A stretch of DNA of 64,000 bases from positions 87,617 to 151,616 of the forward strand of contig PMHO01000018.1 in the NCBI GenBank assembly GCA_003156715.1, in the 5' to 3' direction. A program made the position numbers and the translations under genes. The notes under the pieces are model-generated. The model did not search any database, was not told the DNA's origin, and saw only the letters and a program-made list of their open reading frames with translations. Positions within the stretch are counted from its first letter, which is position 1. Each line of letters begins with the position of its first letter. This document shows, piece after piece, positions 8,417 through 16,018 of this stretch. The DNA comes from Candidatus Tityobacter terrigena (lineage in GTDB: Bacteria > Vulcanimicrobiota > Vulcanimicrobiia > Vulcanimicrobiales > Vulcanimicrobiaceae).

Positions 8417-9216
8417 CAATCCAGCAACGGACGCAGGCTGCTCATAAATGCGCCGAAGCGCTCATCGTTTTCGGGTGATGAGGGCAGCTCGGTATGCACC
8501 ACCACCACGAAGCGAGTCCCTTGCGGGGTAAAGACGATTCCCCCGTCGTGCGAGACTTCGGACGTGTCCCCGGTCTTGTGCGCAAAGCGATCGCCGGCGA
8601 GCAGGCCGCGCGACAGCTTGTCGTTCCATTGCTGGTCCAACAGCGTCTCGGTCAACCACGGCTCGGCCCAGTGGACGCCGTACCCGATCATGGCGTAGAG
8701 ACGGGCCGAATCGGCGGCGGAGTGAGCGTTGCGCCCGTCGGCTTCGGAGTCGTCGATGAGCGGGTCGCCGCCCGAAAGCTTGCGCCGGACGGCGGTCGCG
8801 CGCAGGCCCCAGCTTTGGCTCATCCGACTGATGACATCGCGTCCCAGAACGTCGATCAGTACGTTGGTCGCGACGTTGTCGGAGCGGGTCAGCATGAGGC
8901 GGCCCAGCTCTTCGAGGGAGGTCTGGTAACCGGCCAGCAGCGGCGATTCGCAATCGTTGGCGGTCACGTTAGCGGGCGATACGACGACCGGGTCGCGGCG
9001 TGCCAGGCGGCCGCTCTCCCAAAAAGCGGCGAGGACCGCAGCGATGGGCACCTTGATCGTGCTAGCCGGGTAGATGGCGCGTTCCGATCGCCGGGCGACG
9101 CCTCCCGCGAACAACTGTGAGCCCGGATCGAGCGGAAGGACGACGATCGCCGCCTCGCCCAAACCGGCCTCGCCTGCCAGCTCTTCGACCAGCGTGCCCG
9201 TTTCTAACGAATGCAT
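8416..9216 (-). CDS. Class A beta-lactamase-like serine hydrolase
   Basis: The 266-residue product has the class A landmarks: PASTIKVPI (Ser-x-x-Lys nucleophile), TRSDNVATN (SDN loop) and HKTGDTSEVSHDGG (KTG strand). The Omega-loop region reads DDSEADGRN, so the Glu and Asn are not in the usual ExxxN spacing, and true beta-lactamase activity is doubtful. No signal peptide is visible from the ATG at 9216 or from an in-frame TTG at 9261 that would add 15 residues, which is odd for a periplasmic enzyme. It is followed by the aspartyl protease gene with a one-base overlap. It could be a peptidoglycan- or ester-hydrolase relative. Confidence 0.8.
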   Translation of the reverse strand: MHSLETGTLVEELAGEAGLGEAAIVVLPLDPGSQLFAGGVARRSERAIYPASTIKVPIAAVLAAFWESGRLARRDPVVVSPANVTANDCESPLLAGYQTSLEELGRLMLTRSDNVATNVLIDVLGRDVISRMSQSWGLRATAVRRKLSGGDPLIDDSEADGRNAHSAADSARLYAMIGYGVHWAEPWLTETLLDQQWNDKLSRGLLAGDRFAHKTGDTSEVSHDGGIVFTPQGTRFVVVVHTELPSSPENDERFGAFMSSLRPLLD

Positions 9217-9307
9217 GCGAGCACTTGCATTGGAACCTTTGGCATGGTAGACTGCAAGCAAGCACCCGCTTTTGACAAGTCCCCCCTTTTATACAGAGGA
9301 AAATGCC

Positions 9308-9685
9308 GTGAACGGCCGCACCGAAGCCACGTTTGCACCGTCAAGTCCGATCACCGTCGAGGGGCTTAAGGTCCTTCGCAGCGAGGCGCTGGCCGCCGCG
9401 CAGTCCGGCCGCAGACACATCGTCATCGACCTTGACGAGGTTGGAGTTCTCGATTCGCGCCTGATTGCGACGCTGATCTCGATCTTGCGCGACGTCCGGC
9501 AACTCGGCGCCGAGGTGAGCCTGAAGGCTCGACGGCGCGGGATTCTCGACACGTTGCGGGTGACTGCACTCGACCGCGTCTTCACGATCGACGTGGCGCC
9601 CCTCGAAAGCGTGGCGATGACGAGCCCGGCGCCGGTGAAGACCGTCGCCAGGCACCTCAAGCCTTCGCGGCGGGTGTTGGGATGA
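9308..9685 (+). CDS. STAS-domain protein (anti-anti-sigma factor type)
   Basis: 125 residues. The start is the GTG at 9308, with AGAGGA seven bases upstream. The protein consists of one STAS domain: VEGLKVLRSEALAAAQSG, the central strand HIVIDLDEVGVLDS with the Ser that in SpoIIAA/RsbV-type proteins is phosphorylated, and LISILRDVRQLGAEVSLK. In partner-switching pathways such proteins release sigma factors from an anti-sigma kinase. No kinase gene is adjacent; a PP2C phosphatase of the type that dephosphorylates STAS proteins is encoded at 55983-57434. It precedes the TetR-efflux operon by 70 bases. Confidence 0.85.
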   Translation: MNGRTEATFAPSSPITVEGLKVLRSEALAAAQSGRRHIVIDLDEVGVLDSRLIATLISILRDVRQLGAEVSLKARRRGILDTLRVTALDRVFTIDVAPLESVAMTSPAPVKTVARHLKPSRRVLG

Positions 9686-9755
9686 TGAGTTCTCCCATGA
9701 CGGGGATGCGCGTGCGTTTCCACCTCGAACCAGCCTTCGACGGGGCGAACAACTA

Positions 9756-10358
9756 GTGCTGCGCGCGCTAGAGCCCTGTAAGTCGGGCGTGGAGGAGACG
9801 CGCCAGCGCATTCTTGCGGCTACGCGCGAGCTCTACGCCCTCAAGGGAAGCAAGGGGACTACGACGCGCGAAGTCGCGGAGCGGGCGAACGTCAACGAAG
9901 CCACCCTTTTCCGGCACTTCGGCACCAAGGGACACCTGATCGGTGCCATGCTCGACGCGTACTGCGGCAATTCGCACATCCCCGACGTGTTGGAGGCGGT
10001 CCGGCGCGCCGGATCGCTGGTCGAGCAGTTGCACGTCCTCGGGCGTGCCGCGATCGAAAACATTTCGCGCAAAGAGGACCTCATCAAGATCGGGATGGCG
10101 GAGGAGGTCACGAACCCGGACGGAAGCGCTTATAGTTGGCGCGCTCCCCTTGAAGCCCGACGTCTGCTGGCTGACTTCTTTCGGGACAAGATCGAAGCCG
10201 GTGAGCTGCGCGGCGATCCGCAGTCGCTGGCCCGCATCTTCATGTCGTTCTTTTTCGCCCACGTCATGGCCCGAAAACTTTGGCACGAGGCGCCTGACCC
10301 CGAAGCTGCGGTCGTCAGCTGCGTCGATATTTTTCTAAACGGAGCACGAGCGAGATAG
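9756..10358 (+). CDS. TetR-family regulator of the efflux operon
   Basis: A 200-residue protein with the TetR N-terminal domain: ETRQRILAATRELYALKG, GTTTREVAERANVNEATLFRHF (helix-turn-helix, about 33-54). The C-terminal domain, which binds inducer and dimerises, is not specific enough to name a ligand. The start used is the GTG at 9756; a GTG at 9789 would still keep the whole DNA-binding domain. Its stop overlaps the GTG of the downstream HlyD gene by one base, so it is the first gene of the tripartite pump operon and most likely represses it. Confidence 0.88.
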   Translation: MLRALEPCKSGVEETRQRILAATRELYALKGSKGTTTREVAERANVNEATLFRHFGTKGHLIGAMLDAYCGNSHIPDVLEAVRRAGSLVEQLHVLGRAAIENISRKEDLIKIGMAEEVTNPDGSAYSWRAPLEARRLLADFFRDKIEAGELRGDPQSLARIFMSFFFAHVMARKLWHEAPDPEAAVVSCVDIFLNGARAR

Positions 10359-11728
10359 TGGAAACGACAACCCGACAACCCTCAGCGCCGCCGCGCGCCG
10401 GCGACGATCGTGTGCTCGTCGAGCCGGCTCGGCGGTCGCCTTTCGTCCGCATCGTCATCATCCTCGCGATCGCGATCGTCGTCATTTTGGTGCTGATTTT
10501 TGGCATACGATTCCTTGCGTATGCAACCACCCATGAGACCACCGACGACGCTACGATCGACGCCGACCAGGTCGAGGTGACGAGCAAGATCGCCGAACGC
10601 GTCAACAGCATCTTGGTCGACACGAACCAGCCCGTCCACAAAGGTCAGTTGATCGTCGTGCTCGACAACCAGGACGAACGGACGCGCGTCGCGCAGGCGC
10701 AGGCTGCGGTGAACGCCCAGCGCGCGCAGGCCAAGGCCGCCCAGGAGTCCGTCGCCCTGACGCGCGACACGCAGGTCGCGCAAAACACCCAAGGGCAAGG
10801 GGCGATCCAGCAGGCCCAAGCCTCGATCCGCAGCGCCGACGCGATGGCGAGCTCCTCGCACGAGCAGAATAACGCGGCCCTTGCGGCCGTGGACGCCGCC
10901 CGCGCCCAGCTCAAAGTCGCCGAAGACGGATTGCCCGGAGCGCGCCAAAACATGCTCAAAGCGCAAGCCGATTTGCACCGCACGACGTCCCTCGTCTCGA
11001 CCGGCGATCTGCCGCAGTCGCAGCTCGATGCCGATCGCGCGGGATACAAGGCGGCCTGGTCGTCGTATCAGCAAGCCTCGGCTAACGTGTCGGCTGCCAA
11101 TGCGAGCCTAGCCCAAGCCCAGCAGAAGTACGATTCTCAGCTCTATGCGACCTCGAGCCAGCAGGCGCAGATCGGCGTCCAACAGGCCCAGCTGACCTCG
11201 GCTCAAGGCAAGTTTCAAGAAAGCGACGCGCCCGCGCGCATTCCAGCTCAGCAGGCGCAGGCCGATGCTGCCGTCGCTCAAGTGGGCAGCTTGATCGCGC
11301 AACTAAAAACGGCGCAGGATCAGCTTTCGTACACGCGCATCTACTCGCCGATCAATGGTTTCGTCGGCGAAAAGGACGTAGAGGTGGGCCACGTAGTTTC
11401 GCCGGGCCTCTCGCTGATGACGCTGGTACCGTCGAGCCCGATCTACATCACCGCCAACTACAAAGAGACGCAAGTCGGGCGCATGAAAGTCGGGGAAGCG
11501 GTCGACATCAACGTCGACGCATGCAACGGGGTCAAGTTCCAAGGTCACGTCGACGACCTCTCGCCGGCGACTCAAAATCGCTTCAGCCTCGTTCCCGCCC
11601 AGAACGCAACCGGGAATTTCGTCAAGGTCACGCAGCGGCTGCCGGTCCGCATCTTGTTCGACCATCCCTCGTCCGATTGTCCGTTACGGCCAGGTATGTC
11701 GGTCGAGACGTCGGTCAAGGTAAAGTAG
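10358..11728 (+). CDS. HlyD/EmrA-family membrane fusion protein
   Basis: 456 residues. A cytoplasmic tail (1-30) is followed by one membrane segment (about 31-53, IVIILAIAIVVILVLIFGI). Next come a lipoyl half-motif (VTSKIAERVNSILVDTNQPVHKG), a long Ala/Gln-rich alpha-helical hairpin (about 105-300, many QAQ and AQA repeats), the second lipoyl half (YTRIYSPINGFVGEKDVEVG) and the beta-barrel. This is the periplasmic adaptor of an EmrAB-TolC-type pump. The GTG start overlaps the TetR stop by one base, with GGAG 13 bases upstream. Confidence 0.92.
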   Translation: METTTRQPSAPPRAGDDRVLVEPARRSPFVRIVIILAIAIVVILVLIFGIRFLAYATTHETTDDATIDADQVEVTSKIAERVNSILVDTNQPVHKGQLIVVLDNQDERTRVAQAQAAVNAQRAQAKAAQESVALTRDTQVAQNTQGQGAIQQAQASIRSADAMASSSHEQNNAALAAVDAARAQLKVAEDGLPGARQNMLKAQADLHRTTSLVSTGDLPQSQLDADRAGYKAAWSSYQQASANVSAANASLAQAQQKYDSQLYATSSQQAQIGVQQAQLTSAQGKFQESDAPARIPAQQAQADAAVAQVGSLIAQLKTAQDQLSYTRIYSPINGFVGEKDVEVGHVVSPGLSLMTLVPSSPIYITANYKETQVGRMKVGEAVDINVDACNGVKFQGHVDDLSPATQNRFSLVPAQNATGNFVKVTQRLPVRILFDHPSSDCPLRPGMSVETSVKVK

Positions 11729-11735
11729 GCCCGGA

Positions 11736-13325
11736 ATGGCCTCCGCAGTCGCCGCCTCGCGCAACGGCACGAGGTTTAGCGCCGCCGCGTCCGATTATGC
11801 GCCGCGCTCGGTCATCGAGTACGGGTGGCGGCGCACCGCGATCACGCTTGCGATCGTTACGGCGACGCTGCTCGAGATCGTCGACGTTACGATCGTCAAC
11901 GTGGCGCTGCCGAATATCCAGGGCAACTTCGGGGCGAGCATCGACCAAGCCGCTTGGATCGGCACCGGTTACATCATCGCCAACGTCATCGTCATCCCGC
12001 TCACGCCTTGGTTGCAGCGGCGCTTCGGGCGGCGCCAGTACTACGCCGCCTCGATCCTGATCTTCACCGCTGCCTCGATTGCCTGCGGGCTCTCGGGCAG
12101 TCTCGAACAGCTCGTTTTCTGGCGGATCGTGCAAGGCTTGGGCGGCGGGGGGCTCATCTCGACCTCGCAGGCAATCTTGCGCGAGACCTACCCATCGAGC
12201 GAACAAGGAAAAGCCGCGGCCGTCTTTTCGATGGGCGTCATCGTCGGGCCGACGATCGGGCCGACTCTCGGCGGCATCATTACCGACCAGCTTTCCTGGC
12301 GCTGGGCGTTCTTCATCAACGTCGTGCCGGGCTTGATCGCGGCGGCCATCGTGCTGCTCATGCTCAAGAACCCGGAGCGCCCAAGAAAGCTCCAGATCGA
12401 CTACGTCGGACTCGGGCTCTTGGCGGTCGGCATCGGTTCGTTGCAGTACGTGCTCGACCAGGGGCAGCAAAAGGACTGGTTCGACGATTCTTCGATCGTG
12501 ACGTGCGCCTGGCTTGCCGGCATCGGGTTGATTTCGTTCGTCGTTTGGGAATTGACCCAGCGCCAGCCGGTCGTGAACCTCGGCGTCCTGCGCTACCGCT
12601 CGGTTGCAGCCGGCAGCATCCTCGGCATGGTGCTCGGCGTCAGCTTATACGGGAGCGTCCTGATTCTGCCGCAATACGTGCAAGGTTCGCTCGGCTTCAC
12701 GGCGACTCTCTCGGGCGAGCTGCTCGTCTTCCGCGCAGGCGCCATCCTGCTCTTCACGCCGCTCGCCGCAATCCTCGCCTCGCGCGGCACGATCGATCCG
12801 CGCTTTCAGGTTGCCGCCGGCTTCGTGCTGATCGGCATCTCGAACTTCATGCTCGCCGGGGTGACGACGACCGGCTCGGATTTCTGGACGTTCTTCTGGT
12901 CGCTGGCTTTGAGCGGGATCGGCTTGGCGCAGATCTTCGTGCCGCTGACGATAACGGTGCTTGGCGGCGTCGAACAGCGCGACATCCCCGGAGCCGCTGC
13001 TTTCTTCAATCTCTCGCGGCAGATCGGCGGCAGCATCGCAATCGCGGCCTTGGTGACCGTCTTGGCTCGCGAGAATGCCATCCATCATACCGAACTCGGT
13101 TCGCTGATCGCGCTCTCCCGGACCCCGGTGGCCGCCTACGTGCAGCAGAACGGCGGCGCCTCGAGCCACACCCTCGCCAACCTCAATCTGCTCGTCACGC
13201 AACAAGCAGCCGTACTGGCGTACGCGGATACGGCCCGCGTCGTCGGTCTCATCTCGCTGTGCTTAGCGCCGATCGCACTCATCTTGCGCCGGCCAAAACA
13301 AGCTATGGCGATGGCCGCAGAATAG
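11736..13325 (+). CDS. MFS drug transporter, DHA2 (EmrB/QacA) family
   Basis: 529 residues with about 14 predicted membrane segments, the number typical for the DHA2 group. Motifs include TLLEIVDVTIVNVALPNI in the first segment (the D of motif D1), QRRFGRRQYY (motif A) and FSMGVIVGPTIGPTLGG (motif C, which marks antiporters). The protein would export drugs or other amphiphiles in exchange for protons. It begins seven bases after the adaptor gene ends and the TolC gene follows ten bases later, giving a complete tripartite pump. Substrate cannot be inferred. Confidence 0.92.
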   Translation: MASAVAASRNGTRFSAAASDYAPRSVIEYGWRRTAITLAIVTATLLEIVDVTIVNVALPNIQGNFGASIDQAAWIGTGYIIANVIVIPLTPWLQRRFGRRQYYAASILIFTAASIACGLSGSLEQLVFWRIVQGLGGGGLISTSQAILRETYPSSEQGKAAAVFSMGVIVGPTIGPTLGGIITDQLSWRWAFFINVVPGLIAAAIVLLMLKNPERPRKLQIDYVGLGLLAVGIGSLQYVLDQGQQKDWFDDSSIVTCAWLAGIGLISFVVWELTQRQPVVNLGVLRYRSVAAGSILGMVLGVSLYGSVLILPQYVQGSLGFTATLSGELLVFRAGAILLFTPLAAILASRGTIDPRFQVAAGFVLIGISNFMLAGVTTTGSDFWTFFWSLALSGIGLAQIFVPLTITVLGGVEQRDIPGAAAFFNLSRQIGGSIAIAALVTVLARENAIHHTELGSLIALSRTPVAAYVQQNGGASSHTLANLNLLVTQQAAVLAYADTARVVGLISLCLAPIALILRRPKQAMAMAAE

Positions 13326-13334
13326 GAGCTCTCC

Positions 13335-15194
13335 GTGATTCCTCTCGTCTCAATGATGCTCGCGCTCGCAACCGGGTCGGCGGCGGCGATCGTCGCGCAG
13401 GCATCGCCGGCGCCGAGCGCGGCACCATCCACCGCCACGCCCGCGCCCGTCGGAATCACGACGCCCTCGTCGACCCAGGGCTTGGTCCTTCCACCGGTGC
13501 CCAACATTCAGCCCGCGATCCGCGAGCCTGCGCACCCGCAGCTTCCCTCAGCCAACATCGCCGGCGCGAACGGTCCCTTCGTTGGCCTGGCGCTGGACGA
13601 CGCAATTGCGATGGCATTGGCGCGCAACACGGATCTGGCGGTCGCGCAGTCGAATCGCCGTATCGCGCAGTTTGCGATCGTCGCGGCCCAGGGCGCTTAC
13701 GACCTTCGTTTCCAGATTCAGCCCGCGTACTCGTACCAGGCGACGCCCGTCGTGAACGCCCTTCAGGCGGGTCCCGGTTTCGCTGCCGTCGACCAAACGA
13801 CGTTCGGCTCGAGCGCGAACCTGCAGGCTCAGACGCCGTCGGGCGGCACATACACGATCGGCACGAACGCTGCGCGCATCGACAATAACGCGCTGTTCGA
13901 CTCGTACGACCCCTACTACCAAACGGCGATTTCGCTGATGTTCACGCAGCCGCTGGCACGCGGCCGCCAAATCGACGCGACCCGGCGCCAGATCGAGCTG
14001 TCGCGCATCAATGCAAGTCTTTCCAATGACAACGCGCTGCTCGGCGCGTCGAACGCCCTCGCCAACGTCCTCAATGCATATTACAACCTGGTCTATGCCT
14101 GGAAGAACGTTGGGATTCAAGAGGACGCCCTGCGCCAAGTGAAAGCCCAGAGCGAGAGCAACGAGCGGCTCGTGCGGCAAGGTGCGGCCGCCCCGGTTGA
14201 CGTCGTCGAATCGAACACGCAAGTCGACGTCTTCCAAGACAACGTGTACGCCGCCATTCAACAGGTCGCCACGTCTCAGAATCAGCTCAAAGCGCTCCTG
14301 CTGAGCGATCCCGCCGATCCGATTTGGACTGCCAACCTCGTGCCCGTTTCGCCGGTGATCGACGAACCGCCCGAGCCCAGCGTCAATGACGTCGTCGTGG
14401 CGGCCCTGCGGAAACGCCCCGAGGTCGCCCAGCTTCGCGATCAGATGCGCAGCCAGAACGTCGACGTCGCCTACCAGAAAGATCAAACGCGGCCCCAGAT
14501 CGATCTCAACGTCAGCGTGACCGAGCAAGGCTTCGCCGGGCGCCCGTCGCCTAACGTCTTCGGGGATCTTTTCGCCCCGGAGGTCTCGACCATCAACCAG
14601 TTGATCGGCCTGGCGAACCTGCACCTTCCTCCCGGCACGATGCCGCTGGTCCCGATCCCCCTGCCCACGTTCCCACTGCCCGCATACAACGTCGGCGGCA
14701 TCGGGCAGGCGTACGCGAATCTTTTCGCAGGACGCTACCCCGAGTTCACGATCGGTGCGACGATCGGTTTCCCGTTGCGCAATCGCACGGCCGAAGCCAA
14801 CTACAAATCGGCTTTGGAGTCGCGTCAACAACTCCAAGTTCAGGAAGTCGCGCTCGTGCAGCGCCTGGAGGTGGAGGCACGCAACGCGGTTCAGGCGTAC
14901 AGCGCGGCGCGTTCGCGCGAGATCGCCGCGCGCGCCGCGCGAGAGGCGGCCGAGGTCGTCGAGGCCAGCGAGCTGCGCAAGTTCCGCGCCGGCCAGTCAA
15001 CGACGTTCTTGGTGCTGCAGCGGCAAACCGATCTGGCCACTCAGCGTGGGCGGGAACTGCTCGCCCAAACGGCGCTCGAGCAGGCTCTGGTCCAGCTCGA
15101 TCAGGCGAGTGGAAATATCTTGACGCGTTACAACGTCGACGCGAGCGCCCTAGGCAATGGGGTCCTGGGAAAGACGCCGACGCTGGCTCCCTAA
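13335..15194 (+). CDS. TolC-family outer-membrane efflux protein
   Basis: 619 residues from a GTG at 13335 with TAGGAGC five to six bases upstream. A signal peptide (about 1-22) is followed by a Pro/Ala/Thr-rich linker (to about 60). Then come two OEP repeats with the heptad-rich coiled-coil pattern (VGLALDDAIAMALARN... and later LRKFRAGQSTTFLVLQRQTDLA). Each subunit of such a trimer supplies four beta-strands to the outer-membrane barrel and a long alpha-helical tunnel. It is longer than E. coli TolC because of the linker and a Pro-rich insert near residues 420-455. Its presence shows that the organism has an outer membrane. Confidence 0.9.
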   Translation: MIPLVSMMLALATGSAAAIVAQASPAPSAAPSTATPAPVGITTPSSTQGLVLPPVPNIQPAIREPAHPQLPSANIAGANGPFVGLALDDAIAMALARNTDLAVAQSNRRIAQFAIVAAQGAYDLRFQIQPAYSYQATPVVNALQAGPGFAAVDQTTFGSSANLQAQTPSGGTYTIGTNAARIDNNALFDSYDPYYQTAISLMFTQPLARGRQIDATRRQIELSRINASLSNDNALLGASNALANVLNAYYNLVYAWKNVGIQEDALRQVKAQSESNERLVRQGAAAPVDVVESNTQVDVFQDNVYAAIQQVATSQNQLKALLLSDPADPIWTANLVPVSPVIDEPPEPSVNDVVVAALRKRPEVAQLRDQMRSQNVDVAYQKDQTRPQIDLNVSVTEQGFAGRPSPNVFGDLFAPEVSTINQLIGLANLHLPPGTMPLVPIPLPTFPLPAYNVGGIGQAYANLFAGRYPEFTIGATIGFPLRNRTAEANYKSALESRQQLQVQEVALVQRLEVEARNAVQAYSAARSREIAARAAREAAEVVEASELRKFRAGQSTTFLVLQRQTDLATQRGRELLAQTALEQALVQLDQASGNILTRYNVDASALGNGVLGKTPTLAP

Positions 15195-15203
15195 GCGCGC
15201 GGT

Positions 15204-15962
15204 TTAGAGCGGCGCTTCGAGTGCGAGACTCCAATCCGAGGAGATCGTGATCGGCTTGTCGGCCCCGAACGTGCTTTGCAAATTCCCCGCCGCTTTGTCG
15301 AGTCTGCCGCCCGTGAAGTGCGCGGTCGTGCGCACGCTAAGCTTCATCTGGACCGCATCGGGCGGCGGCGCATCGAACCCGCCGGACGGAGCTGGTGGCG
15401 AAAAGAGAAGGTGGCTCTCGCCGTGGGCCTCGAGGTCGATGCCGGCATCGCTTTCCGCCGCGACGTTCACCGTCACCGGAACGGAGGCCGTTTCGCCGCG
15501 CGGCAGCGGGACCGTGACGCTCGCCTTCCACGAGTCTCCCGTCTGGACGGCGGCCGGCATGCGGGCGGTAAGTTCGACGATCTGATTGAGACGCTGGAGC
15601 GCGAATGGCAGCGGCGGCGCTTCGGGTGTTTGCGACTGCGCCGAGACGCCGCTATCGGGCGCCGGCACGGTGACGGTGCCGCTGCGTTCGTAGTGCGCGT
15701 CGATACTGGAAGTCGTCCCGTTGTCGGTAACGATGTCGATGCGAACGGAGCTCCGCTCGCCCCGCGTCAGCGTGAGCGTCCCCTCGACGTTTTCGGTTTC
15801 GCGCGGCGTCTCGCTCTTCGAGGAAAAGTCGAACACGCTGCGCTCGCCGGATCGTTGTGGCCCCACCGTAACTTGCGCAGCCGAACCCACGCCGGCGCCG
15901 GCGAGCGCAAAAATCGCGCCGGCGACGACAGCTTGGAACGCGCGCTTGGTCATTGCCGCCAT
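15204..15962 (-). CDS. Secreted protein of unknown function
   Basis: A 252-residue protein with a signal peptide (about 1-29, VVAGAIFALAGAGVGSAAQ). The mature part is Thr/Ser/Val-rich with predicted beta-strands, and has no Cys and no motif I recognise. Near residues 150-175 it reads GDSWKASVTVPLPRG, a pattern seen in exported proteins whose long beta-sandwich binds lipid or other hydrophobic ligand, but this is only a resemblance. The start could also be the ATG at 15953. It converges on the TolC gene with a nine-base gap and lies upstream of the GGDEF/EAL gene's end in a separate minus-strand unit. Confidence 0.65.
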   Translation of the reverse strand: MAAMTKRAFQAVVAGAIFALAGAGVGSAAQVTVGPQRSGERSVFDFSSKSETPRETENVEGTLTLTRGERSSVRIDIVTDNGTTSSIDAHYERSGTVTVPAPDSGVSAQSQTPEAPPLPFALQRLNQIVELTARMPAAVQTGDSWKASVTVPLPRGETASVPVTVNVAAESDAGIDLEAHGESHLLFSPPAPSGGFDAPPPDAVQMKLSVRTTAHFTGGRLDKAAGNLQSTFGADKPITISSDWSLALEAPL

Positions 15963-16018
15963 ACGGCAAATTTCGATGGCGCTCCCGCGGCGCCTGGAAG
16001 GCCGGCGGTCACCGGGCG

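Noticed and set aside
9272-9295. Promoter TTGACA followed by TATACA before the STAS gene
   Set aside because: The boxes are only 12 bases apart, too close for a sigma70 promoter.
11825-13888. Long plus-strand frame (687 codons) over the MFS and TolC genes
   Set aside because: It is an out-of-frame reading of two real genes, with Arg/Ala-rich composition and no domain.
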